Shown here: positions 17,610 through 25,659 of the stretch, one piece after another
Layout: every line of letters starts with the position of its first letter
Position numbering within the stretch: position 1 is the stretch's first letter
Source: Spiro-02 sp034114085
Lineage (GTDB): Bacteria; Spirochaetota; Spirochaetia; Sphaerochaetales; Sphaerochaetaceae
Direction of reading: 5' to 3'
Assembly (NCBI GenBank): GCA_034114085.1
Contig: JAXEWB010000092.1
Coordinates: 1-64,000, forward strand
DNA length: 64,000 nt
Position numbers and translations under genes: made by a program
Notes under the pieces: generated by a model
What the model saw: the letters and a program-made list of their open reading frames with translations, nothing else
Told to the model about the DNA's origin: nothing
Database searches by the model: none

Positions 17610-18476
17610 CTATTCAGTCATCTTTTCAATCGGCGTAACCAGAATACCCTGAGCACCCAAAGCCCTGAGCTGTTCAAAGACATCCCAGAAGACATCCTCG
17701 CAAACGACGATCTGTACAGCGACCCATCCAGGTTCCAGCAACTTGGTCACTGTGGGGCTTTTCATACCACCGACTATCCTCGCGACCTCCCCCAGATGTT
17801 CTTCGGGCAAGTTGAACATGACGTATTTGTAGTTCTGCGCCCGCATTACGGCATCGATTCTCAGCAACAGTCGTTCCAGTATCTTTTGCCGTTCGGGTTC
17901 CAGTTGCGGCATATCTTTGCGGCCAATCATGATCGCGGTGGATTCATATATCTGTTCGACTTCATGAAGTCCGTTCATGGCCAGGGTAGCGCCAGTACTG
18001 ACCAAGTCGCAAATGGCGTCGGCGATACCTACAGCGGGAGTGATTTCAACGGAACCGGACACAACGCACAGCTGGGCCGATACTCCGGCTTCAGTCAGCT
18101 TTTCCTGAAGGATGTTGGGATAGCTTGTCGCGATACGTTTTCCCTGAAGGGATGATAAGCCCTCGTACACGAACTGGTTTGGTACGGCGATGGAAAGCCG
18201 ACATCTGGCGAAGCCAAGATCCCGAACCACAGCGAGGTCGAACCCCTGTTCGTCGAATTCATTCCGACCGACGATGCCGACGTCGGCCACCCCGTCCAAT
18301 ACGTAGGTCGGTATATCGTCGTCGCGCACATAGAGGAATTCCACGGGAAAATTGGACGCATGTTCCTTGAGTACGCGGGAATCCGAACCGAATTTGATTC
18401 CGCAGTTTCTAATGATTTCCAGCGACTTCTCGCTCAGACGTCCACTTTTCTGAATGGCGATTCTCAGTCTTTCCAT
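17610..18476 (-). CDS. hisG: ATP phosphoribosyltransferase, long form
   Basis: HisG catalyses the first, committed step, joining ATP and PRPP. The 288-residue protein is the long form with a C-terminal ACT-like domain (last 75 residues or so), which in this form binds histidine for feedback inhibition, so no HisZ partner is needed. Landmarks are LRIAIQKSGRL at the N-terminus, the PRPP loop region CDLVSTGATLAMNGL, and SPTVTKLLEPGWVAVQ in the regulatory domain. AGGAGG precedes the ATG. It is the first structural gene after the attenuator. Confidence 0.96.
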   Translation of the reverse strand: MERLRIAIQKSGRLSEKSLEIIRNCGIKFGSDSRVLKEHASNFPVEFLYVRDDDIPTYVLDGVADVGIVGRNEFDEQGFDLAVVRDLGFARCRLSIAVPNQFVYEGLSSLQGKRIATSYPNILQEKLTEAGVSAQLCVVSGSVEITPAVGIADAICDLVSTGATLAMNGLHEVEQIYESTAIMIGRKDMPQLEPERQKILERLLLRIDAVMRAQNYKYVMFNLPEEHLGEVARIVGGMKSPTVTKLLEPGWVAVQIVVCEDVFWDVFEQLRALGAQGILVTPIEKMTE

Positions 18477-18552
18477 GGTCTTTCCTCCTATGCAAGGACT
18501 TCATCCTTACACATATATTGATTCAATGCGCAACGCATTTCCAGTCGGCGAA

Positions 18553-18699
18553 GTACGGCCTTGCGAGCCAAACGCAGCAACCATCTTCCATCCCCAACAC
18601 AGTCCCACGAAGGAGAAAGCTTGTCTGGCTAGGCGGGCGAACATGGACAGCACTCCGGTACGGCCATGCGAGTCCAACGACGCCAGACGAACTTTCTCC
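18553..18699. repeat. Direct and inverted repeats before hisG
   Basis: Two copies of a 22-base sequence beginning GTACGGCC (18553-18574 and 18658-18679) match at 19 positions. Around the second copy, 18612-18629 and 18682-18699 are inverted repeats matching at 16 of 18 positions, able to form a long stem right after the attenuator. This may be a small mobile or REP-like element. Confidence 0.5.
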
Positions 18700-18705
18700 G
18701 AGTAG

Positions 18706-18733
18706 AAAAAAAGCCCCCGCGACAGCGGAGGCT
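18706..18733 (-). terminator. his attenuator terminator
   Basis: On the minus strand AGCCTCCGC (18733-18725), loop TGTC and GCGGGGGCT (18720-18712) form a nine-base stem with one U-G pair, followed by a run of T. Its 5' arm can instead pair with 18772-18761 (GTGGA and GGCT, with three bases bulged), which would be the antiterminator formed when ribosomes stall on the leader His codons. Confidence 0.85.
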
Positions 18734-18780
18734 TGTGTAACTCTCTCAGTATGGCAATACAGCCCACTCCACGTCTACGG

Positions 18781-18831
18781 TCAACAACCTGTGAGATGAT
18801 GGTGATGGATGCTGTGATGCTTCATGTTCAT
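18781..18831 (-). CDS. hisL: his operon leader peptide
   Basis: A short frame from ATG 18831 to TGA 18783-18781 encodes MNMKHHSIHHHHLTGC, with six His in sixteen residues including four in a row. Such a run followed at once by a terminator hairpin and the hisG operon is diagnostic of ribosome-mediated attenuation: scarce charged tRNA-His stalls translation and favours the antiterminator. There is no convincing Shine-Dalgarno site, and the best promoter would place the transcription start at or very near the ATG, so the message may be leaderless. An alternative, weaker promoter further upstream would give a leader of about 45 bases. Confidence 0.85.
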   Translation of the reverse strand: MNMKHHSIHHHHLTGC

Positions 18832-18837
18832 GGCACT

Positions 18838-18867
18838 ACCATACCCAGCCACACCCCGCATTGTCAA
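18838..18867 (-). promoter_or_regulatory. Candidate his operon promoter
   Basis: On the minus strand TTGACA (18867-18862) and TATGGT (18843-18838) are 18 bases apart. The -35 is a perfect match to the sigma-70 consensus. The predicted start falls close to the leader ATG. Confidence 0.55.
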
Positions 18868-18928
18868 GTGCCATTTCGTATAATCATGCAAAAAATATAC
18901 AAAACAAGCACTACACGCGCTTTGAAAA

Positions 18929-21900
18929 TTATCTATATTTTCTTTTATTATAATGTATTATACGTCTCATTACTCCCCATACACCTCGGGGGGGGGGGGG
19001 GGTAGAAATCATGTATTTCTGTTCAAACTGCTCCAACGGCAAGGGCTTGTCAAAGTAATAGCCTTGCACAAAGCCACAGCGCAGCTCACGGAGAATTTTC
19101 AGCTGACCAGCGGTTTCAACCCCCTCGGCGATGCACCGCACTCCTAAATCATTGCACATCACAATAACATGCTTGACAAGAACACGGGTACGTTCATTGC
19201 GCTCAAGATCCTCCACGAGGCTCCTATCCAGCTTCAACGTATGGAACGGAACTATGGAGAGTATCGCCATGCTGGTGTATTTTGACCCAAAATCGTCCAA
19301 GGAGATCAAGAAGCCCTGCTCATGGATACGAGCGCCGATATCCGCGACCAGTTCGCGTTCCATTTCTCCGACGCTCTCAGTAATCTCAATCTCAATCAGT
19401 TCACGAGGAACATCGTATTTGCTATGAATCGCCAGGATTTCATCGACAAGAGCATATTCAAGTAATGTAATCCGCGAAAAATTCAGGGATATCGGGAAGA
19501 CATCTTTCCCTTCCTTGATCCAGCGATCCAACAACATGCAGACCTGTTCGAACATATAGAGGTCGACATGTTTGATCAGCCGTTCCTTTTCAAGCGTTGG
19601 GATGAACCGGCTAGGGGCTATCAGCCCCGTTTCTTCCGACCGATAGCGACACAAGGCTTCCGCTCCGCACAGACACCCGGTTTCGACAACCTCCTTTGGC
19701 TGGAGATACATCAGGAACTCGCCCTTCTCCAGAGAGTCGAGCAATTCATCATGTCTGACTGGACTGTAATGCTTGCCAGCCGTGGTGACTTGCTGATAGT
19801 ACTGCTGCTTCTCGATATTCATCAGCTCATCGGCATGAATAATCAGCATTTCAATATCAGGAGAGAGGTTCGCCCAAGTATGGCCTATAGAAACCGAACA
19901 GTCCTTCAGATCATCCCGAAGCTTCTGAGCCAATCCCACAAACTTATTCTGGCTAATCTGCTCACAGATAACGATGAATTCATCGCCATCGAGCCGAAAT
20001 ACGTCATAACCGGCGAACCGCGTCGCCAATAGCTTTCCCACCGTTCTGACTAGATTGTCCCCATAGGCATGGCCGTAGTCCATGTTCGTCTGCTTCAGCC
20101 CGTTGATATCAGCGACCAACACGCCGACGGAAGCAGGCGCGTCGCGTTCAAGTTCACCAATCCGCTGGACATAGCTGCTCCGATTCGGCAACCCCGTCAA
20201 CGCATCATGATAGCCCATGTCACGAAGCGTCTGCTGCATCCGGCGCTTGATGATTTCCTCGATGACGAAATAGGAAAGGGAATCAAACGTTGACAAATCA
20301 TCGCCATGCGACGAGGGGTTATCCATCCCTATGAAACCGACCAACTTGTCCTCTATGAAGAAAGGCACCGCATATAGCGACTTGATGTCCTGTTTCTTCA
20401 GAATCTCGTGCCCTTCCATATTGGTTGATCTGAGTTTCTCTACATCGTCGACAATCAAGGATCCATGTTTGCTGAACGTGGCTATCAAACATTGCATCAG
20501 GGATGAAGGAATCGGTCGCAAGACATTTCTTTGGGATGAAACTCCTTCCGACAGCCATTCATAGGTATTTGAACCAGTCTTGGAAGAAGCGTCAAACTCA
20601 AAGATGTAGCTCCGGCACGCTTCGTAGAAACGTCCAAGCTTTTCCAATACCAGATTAACCGCATCATCAAGTTTTTCCGTTGAGATCAGCGCACCTATGC
20701 AATCGACGACGACCTGTGTCTTATCCAGTTTGTCGCTCAGCGCCTTGCTGACATTTTCCTTTACGGTGACATCTATGGCAAACTCAATCCGCGCGGGTCG
20801 GCCATCCCAGGCAATCAGCTTGTCTTTAAGAATATAATGCCTGTTAAATACGGTATTCGCATGTTCCCAGATATAGAAGCCATCGTGACAAAGTTTGTCG
20901 TTCGTGCAGAACGGGCAAGGCGATGTCCTGTGCTGAAGGACCTCGTAACAATGACGCCCGACATAATCAGCATCCATCAGCCCCATGAGAATCCTTCCGG
21001 CCCTGTTCACATAAAGCAGCTCATATGTAACGATATCGCTCACATAGACAATTTCATCCAGGACGTCGACAAGCAGGCTTCGTTCCGTGGAACGCCCTTT
21101 TGATGGAAGGAACATCTGTTTGCCATAGCTAAAGATATCATCACAGCAAATCAGGCACAGTTTCTGTTCCTGATACTGGAACGGAGAAAAGGACGCGACG
21201 ACCAGAGAACCATCGGAAAATGTCAGAATCGTATTTTTAGTGCTGACAAGATGGCCGGTAGACAGCGGACAGTCGGCGCACGGACTGGAATTTCCGCGAA
21301 TCGATTGATAGCAACGGGTTCCCAAAACGATGTCGGGATACTGTTCAATGATACGTTCATTTGCATGGATCAACCGATAATCGGCCATGTCAATCACATA
21401 CGCATAACCACCGATCCGGTCAAGGAGCAACGAAAATAGCCCTCGTTGTTCACGATCACGCAACAGGAGAAGACAGGCGATCTTCGCAAGCTGGGACAAG
21501 GTATCCAGCTCCTCTCCAGACGGATACCAGACCTTGTCGCAATGTTCAAACCCCATCAACGCCTTGCGGCCTCCCCCTCCGGAAATCAAGCACAGCAAGA
21601 TCGACACACAGTCACATCCTGTGATTGCTTCAAGGAGTCTGGAGCCGCCGTCCAGTTTTCGGACGTCGGGACAAAAGGAAATGCCATTTTCATCAAAATA
21701 CGATGCGACATCGCTGAATTCCCCAGCAGGAATCCGCTGGCACCGCGCCTTGACTGAAGAGATTCCTACATTGCACCATTCAAAGGTATTCGACAAAGAC
21801 GTCTCGTCCAGATTATATTCACAGACGAACACGCGCCCCATACCGAATAGTTTTCCGACCAGCTCCAGCATGACCGGAAGCGCTTTGTCCACATCCGAAT

Positions 21901-24250
21901 ATTCAAGGAGAATCTTGAAGAAATAATCGCTGACATTCTCCCCGAAAGTCTTCTGTCCCACGACGGGTTCCTTCGTCTGCACCGCGACAGACGCAGGATT
22001 CCCGCCAAGGTTCACTTCACATCCAATCTGCTCGGTATAGAAAGCGTAGCGATTCTTTCCCTGACGTTTCGCATAGTACAACGCGGCATCAGCCTTCTGG
22101 AACAATTTTTCGAATTGCAACACCTGGATGCCGGGAGGATAGACGACAATCCCCATGCTGGCGGAAATCTCATATCCAGAGGTATTGTTCTGGCCAAACC
22201 GGCACAGTGCCTCCAGAATTTTCGAAGCACGGCAGCGCAAGGTTTCTTCACTATCGGCATCTGGAAAGAAAATGCAGAATTCATCGCCGCCGATTCGACC
22301 GACGATATCGGAGGAAGAGCAGTTATCCAACAGAACGCGAGCCATTTCACTGAGGACGATATCGCCATACAGATGCCCCATGGAGTCGTTCACCAACTTG
22401 AAGTCATCGATATCCAATACTGCGAAAGCTATCGTACCGGAACGTTCGGCAAGCTGTGATTCCACAAGATGCGTCGTCATGCGGCGGTTGTAGAGTTGCG
22501 TCAGCGAATCCCTTCCTGCGGAATCCGTAATTTCTTGCAATTTCTGTTTCTGGGCGTCGATATCCTGCATCGTCCCTACCGCGCGAATCGGTACATGCTC
22601 GGCATCGAATACAGTCGTCGTAACGACCCTGAACCAGATGGAACCGCCAGAGACATTCTTGATACGGATCTCCACCGTCGAAGATGGCACCCCTTGCTCT
22701 ACCTGACTGAAGATATCGAGGAAGCGATCGACGTCCCGATCGTCGATGATATTCGAAATGACGGCGCTCTGCGGGAAATTCTCCGCGACTGGATCAAAAC
22801 CCAGTTTCTTACGGAACGTGTGGGAGAGGTAGATGGTCCGGTTATTGACATTCCAGTCAAAGATGATGTCCTCCGTCTGGTCCAACACAAGATCATATCG
22901 CCGTTTCGTCAGCTGTAGCTGTTCCTGAATCTGTTTGAGAGAAGATACGTTGACGAAGGTGGAATGGATGCAGTCACCATCGTCCTCATCGAATCCCATT
23001 TCAGCGTTGAACCAAATCCATTTCACGGAGCCGTCGGAACAAATCAACCGGATATCCTCCGTAGTGGAGCGTTCCGTCCCGGCAAGCTTCCGGATAATGT
23101 CGAACAGTCGGGGAATGTCCGCAGAGTGAACCAAAGCGGATAGTTTGTTCTGGAACCGGGATTCGACTTCTTCCTCAGAGTAACCGACAAGTTGGAAAAA
23201 ACCTTCGTTGGCAAACACGATGGTCCAGTCCTTGTCGTTGCGAAACCGGCAGATTCCCCCAGGAAGGATATCGGAAAACCTCATCATATCGTGGTTGGCC
23301 TGAATCAACCGCTTGCGGTCGCGGAAGTATAGCCAGAGGATACAGGCCATGAGCACGACGAACAGAATTGACAACAGGATGAAAATGCTCATCACCTGCT
23401 GGAACATGCCCCAGGAACGGGTACTCGCTATACTCTCAGGCAATACAGTCACCAGGTACCAACCGTTGATGCCTATGGGGGCATACATCATCAACATGGT
23501 ATGTCCGTCCTGCCGGAAGGTCAGCGTACCGTCAAAGCCTCCCGACATGCCGGCAATCATCCGCGCGACATCATCCGCTGGAGCAATCCCTTGCAATGCG
23601 ACCCTGAAATCGGAAATCCGTCTAGTCGCGTTTCTGGATTCGATGAGAACGGAGCCGTCCCCTGTAGCGAGATAGCCATATCCCCGCCCGCCGAAACTTC
23701 TGATGGTCAGCAGCTCGGTCAACGTCTCCAACGGATATCCGCCGGCGATCACTCCTACGACTTGACCGTTCCGATATACAGGAGACGCGATCACCAAGAC
23801 GGGCAACTCGGTGCCGACAGACACAATGCCACTGGAAATCGCGACCTCGCCCCCGACCGCTTTCTGAAAGTAGCCCTGGCTGGAGATATTTCGCCCGACA
23901 GGGCCGTCAAGCGTCCAGACTGTACCGGAAACATCCGCGAACACAAGCTTTGAAAAATTCGTATACTCGGTTTCCGCAGCCAAAGACTCCAATAGGAATC
24001 GCGAGGTACATGGTTCAGGAGAACGGCTGAAATCATCAGCGATGCCGCATAAGCCGCTGCGATCGCCGTCTATCCGTTCAAACAGCAGACCGGCATTCTG
24101 TTTGGAAACCTCTTTCAAGGACAGGTAGGTTTCTTCCCTGACAATACGACTGAGCCGATCCTGATAGGAAAGCAATACGGAACAGATACCAACGACAGCA
24201 GCTATAGCGACCATGCAGGACACTATGAACCGTCTGGCTTTCTGTCTCAT
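18929..24250 (-). CDS. Cache-PAS-GAF multi-domain c-di-GMP cyclase/phosphodiesterase
   Basis: This 1773-residue membrane sensor controls c-di-GMP. Order: membrane helix 8-28, periplasmic double Cache about 30-275, membrane helix 286-310, PAS about 325-440, PAS 450-565, GGDEF 575-740 (intact GGDEF at 654-658), GAF 770-930, two PAS-like domains about 945-1045 and 1065-1165 each with a CxxC pair (991-994, 1112-1115), GAF 1175-1335, second GGDEF 1345-1490 (DGDEF at 1421-1425), EAL 1500-1745. The EAL domain keeps its metal and catalytic residues (EAL 1531-1533, ITES, DDFG, KLD, EGVET, QGYYF). GGGAGG precedes the ATG. A C15 run alters only the tail after the EAL domain. Confidence 0.9.
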   Translation of the reverse strand: MRQKARRFIVSCMVAIAAVVGICSVLLSYQDRLSRIVREETYLSLKEVSKQNAGLLFERIDGDRSGLCGIADDFSRSPEPCTSRFLLESLAAETEYTNFSKLVFADVSGTVWTLDGPVGRNISSQGYFQKAVGGEVAISSGIVSVGTELPVLVIASPVYRNGQVVGVIAGGYPLETLTELLTIRSFGGRGYGYLATGDGSVLIESRNATRRISDFRVALQGIAPADDVARMIAGMSGGFDGTLTFRQDGHTMLMMYAPIGINGWYLVTVLPESIASTRSWGMFQQVMSIFILLSILFVVLMACILWLYFRDRKRLIQANHDMMRFSDILPGGICRFRNDKDWTIVFANEGFFQLVGYSEEEVESRFQNKLSALVHSADIPRLFDIIRKLAGTERSTTEDIRLICSDGSVKWIWFNAEMGFDEDDGDCIHSTFVNVSSLKQIQEQLQLTKRRYDLVLDQTEDIIFDWNVNNRTIYLSHTFRKKLGFDPVAENFPQSAVISNIIDDRDVDRFLDIFSQVEQGVPSSTVEIRIKNVSGGSIWFRVVTTTVFDAEHVPIRAVGTMQDIDAQKQKLQEITDSAGRDSLTQLYNRRMTTHLVESQLAERSGTIAFAVLDIDDFKLVNDSMGHLYGDIVLSEMARVLLDNCSSSDIVGRIGGDEFCIFFPDADSEETLRCRASKILEALCRFGQNNTSGYEISASMGIVVYPPGIQVLQFEKLFQKADAALYYAKRQGKNRYAFYTEQIGCEVNLGGNPASVAVQTKEPVVGQKTFGENVSDYFFKILLEYSDVDKALPVMLELVGKLFGMGRVFVCEYNLDETSLSNTFEWCNVGISSVKARCQRIPAGEFSDVASYFDENGISFCPDVRKLDGGSRLLEAITGCDCVSILLCLISGGGGRKALMGFEHCDKVWYPSGEELDTLSQLAKIACLLLLRDREQRGLFSLLLDRIGGYAYVIDMADYRLIHANERIIEQYPDIVLGTRCYQSIRGNSSPCADCPLSTGHLVSTKNTILTFSDGSLVVASFSPFQYQEQKLCLICCDDIFSYGKQMFLPSKGRSTERSLLVDVLDEIVYVSDIVTYELLYVNRAGRILMGLMDADYVGRHCYEVLQHRTSPCPFCTNDKLCHDGFYIWEHANTVFNRHYILKDKLIAWDGRPARIEFAIDVTVKENVSKALSDKLDKTQVVVDCIGALISTEKLDDAVNLVLEKLGRFYEACRSYIFEFDASSKTGSNTYEWLSEGVSSQRNVLRPIPSSLMQCLIATFSKHGSLIVDDVEKLRSTNMEGHEILKKQDIKSLYAVPFFIEDKLVGFIGMDNPSSHGDDLSTFDSLSYFVIEEIIKRRMQQTLRDMGYHDALTGLPNRSSYVQRIGELERDAPASVGVLVADINGLKQTNMDYGHAYGDNLVRTVGKLLATRFAGYDVFRLDGDEFIVICEQISQNKFVGLAQKLRDDLKDCSVSIGHTWANLSPDIEMLIIHADELMNIEKQQYYQQVTTAGKHYSPVRHDELLDSLEKGEFLMYLQPKEVVETGCLCGAEALCRYRSEETGLIAPSRFIPTLEKERLIKHVDLYMFEQVCMLLDRWIKEGKDVFPISLNFSRITLLEYALVDEILAIHSKYDVPRELIEIEITESVGEMERELVADIGARIHEQGFLISLDDFGSKYTSMAILSIVPFHTLKLDRSLVEDLERNERTRVLVKHVIVMCNDLGVRCIAEGVETAGQLKILRELRCGFVQGYYFDKPLPLEQFEQKYMISTPPPPRGVWGVMRRIIHYNKRKYR
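18988..19002. repeat. Homopolymeric G/C tract of 15 bases
   Basis: Fifteen consecutive G on the plus strand (C on the coding strand) encode Thr-Pro-Pro-Pro-Pro-Arg just after the EAL domain of the c-di-GMP protein. A change of one base would change the last 20 residues or so: loss of one C ends the protein after about six further residues. Confidence 0.9.
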
Positions 24251-24595
24251 AGCACAAACCTCCCGCGAAATAGTACGCTCCCCCCTATGCTTTTGAGGGA
24301 TGATGATATCCAGTATACACAGACAGCTAAAGAATTACCAGAAAAATACCGCTAGGAAAAACTTGCGGGCATATGTCCGCAAACACATGCCTACGGACAT
24401 ACATCAGACGGCATGAGCCTTATCACCGCCATCTCGAAAAACAATATATCAAACAGAAAAACAGAGCTCCCCCTGATAGCGATGTTCCAATGCAAGCGAC
24501 ACGATGCGCAAGCGCAGAGAACATACCACCAGCCAGAGCTCAAGTCATTGAGTTATTTTAGTGAGCGGAGCACCGAATCTCGCAACAACGAGTCG
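24251..24595. other. Spacer between hdeD-like gene and c-di-GMP gene
   Basis: No gene is seen in these 345 bases. They contain a terminator for the hdeD-like gene (24357-24382) and the ribosome binding site of the c-di-GMP gene. Plus-strand frames that enter from here into 24596-25031 are shadows of the hdeD-like gene. Confidence 0.5.
24357..24382 (-). terminator. Probable terminator of hdeD-like gene
   Basis: A near-perfect palindrome (24363-24382, arms TTGCGG/CCGCAA with a central CATATG) is followed on the minus strand by GTTTTT. It lies about 214 bases after the stop codon. Confidence 0.5.
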
Positions 24596-25225
24596 TTACT
24601 TCGTTTCTTTGTCGCCGTCCAGGATCTCGGCCTCTCCCTCGACATACGTGGAGGATACAGCATTGGAAAAGTGCTTCGCCGCGCTACGGATTCGTACCGC
24701 CCAGATGATGCAACCCACACCGCTCAACGCGATGAGCACCCCGATAATTTTCACCAGCATGCCTCCGACGCTCTGGGGAAACAGGAACATGAGCAGGGCG
24801 AACACCAAGGACAGGACGCCTTCCATAATCAACCCGGAAAGGGAAAAACCGCTTTTACGCAGTGCGAACGCATCCCAAAAAGCAATCACAGCAGAAATGG
24901 CAAGCTGGATTCCAATGATATACAGCAAAACAACCACAGTAACCTTCGCAGTGACCATGGGAAGGAACAGGACTAGGAATCCCACGGCGATGCTCAATAC
25001 GCCTTTGAAAATCGTAGCTCCTTTGCTGTAGGCTCCGAAAGAATAGGAATTCAGCTCCACCAACGTGACCACCCCGGAAACAATGGCAAAGATTCCCATG
25101 ATGATGACGGCTAATTTCACGAAACTCGCCGTAGCGAACAACATGTAGCATCCCAACGCCATGACCAAGACTCCAGCGAGCAATGTCAGCCACCAATGGG
25201 CTTTCAGCGTATTCGTCATTTTCAT
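24596..25225 (-). CDS. HdeD-like DUF308 family membrane protein
   Basis: The 209-residue integral membrane protein has six predicted helices arranged as three similar pairs, each with a G-x3-A/S-x3-G pattern (LLAGVLVMALGCYMLF, IMGIFAIVSGVVTL, VLIALSGVGCIIWAV). This is the layout of the HdeD/DUF308 family, of which the E. coli member is linked to acid resistance; the role here is unknown. GAGGAG lies about seven bases before ATG 25225. The C-terminal tail is charged and cytosolic. It is transcribed alone, divergent from the yjjG-like gene. Confidence 0.85.
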   Translation of the reverse strand: MKMTNTLKAHWWLTLLAGVLVMALGCYMLFATASFVKLAVIIMGIFAIVSGVVTLVELNSYSFGAYSKGATIFKGVLSIAVGFLVLFLPMVTAKVTVVVLLYIIGIQLAISAVIAFWDAFALRKSGFSLSGLIMEGVLSLVFALLMFLFPQSVGGMLVKIIGVLIALSGVGCIIWAVRIRSAAKHFSNAVSSTYVEGEAEILDGDKETK

Positions 25226-25659
25226 TTTTCTCTCCTCTCGCCCGCCCTTGTACAGGGACATTAGGTTTGTCTATAGTGCTATTTATGATAATCGCAAAAC
25301 TCAACCCTAAAGTAAAGCGGAGATAGGTCGTATTGTACAAAAGTTTCGGTACCAATGGTATCGGAAGAGAATGCGAGACAGTACACATCGAAAGAAAGCT
25401 CGAATACATGGAGTACTTTCTGACGATGAGGGCGAAGCGAAGTACGGCCCGGAAACGATGACATGCCCTGGCGGAATACAAAGACACGGACATCCCACTG
25501 GAACTGGACAATGGAAATGGGTATAGTCATCATGATTCGAAAAAACATGTGAAGGGATTTGCGTCCTGAGCAAGGAACAAGGAACGAGCGTAGTACCCCT
25601 ACGTGAACGGACGCGGTGACGCGGCTCAGGGCGCAAAGACCAAGAAGATGGAGGAAGAG
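25226..25659. other. Divergent spacer with promoter and structured repeat
   Basis: No gene is seen. On the minus strand TTGCGA (25297-25292) and TATAGA (25275-25270), 16 bases apart, may be the hdeD-like promoter. The right third forms a strong potential hairpin described separately. Confidence 0.4.
25558..25637 (+). other. Structured inverted repeat before yjjG-like gene
   Basis: The 14-base arms at 25558-25571 and 25624-25637 pair with one G-U wobble. Inside, CGTAG/CTACG (25589-25593 and 25599-25603) forms a second hairpin. The element ends 22 bases before the start codon, just ahead of the ribosome binding site, so it could act as a cis-regulatory RNA; it could also be a mobile repeat. 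Confidence 0.45.

Larger units (their letters stand above)
18477..18928 (-). promoter_or_regulatory. his operon leader region
   Basis: This 452-base stretch holds, in the direction of transcription: a promoter (18867-18838), a His-rich leader peptide (18831-18781), a candidate antiterminator strand (18772-18761), the attenuator hairpin (18733-18706), and a long imperfect hairpin (18699-18612) before hisG. An 86-codon frame across the region (18507-18767) is rejected because it runs through the attenuator. Repression by charged tRNA-His through leader translation is inferred from established his attenuation. Confidence 0.8.

Noticed and set aside
18507..18767. 86-codon minus-strand frame upstream of hisG
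   Set aside because: It runs through the attenuator hairpin and repeats, lacks a known domain, and is better explained as leader RNA.
24413..25031. Plus-strand frames of 187 and 156 codons
   Set aside because: They are antisense shadows of the hdeD-like gene, which has a clear membrane-protein pattern and ribosome binding site.
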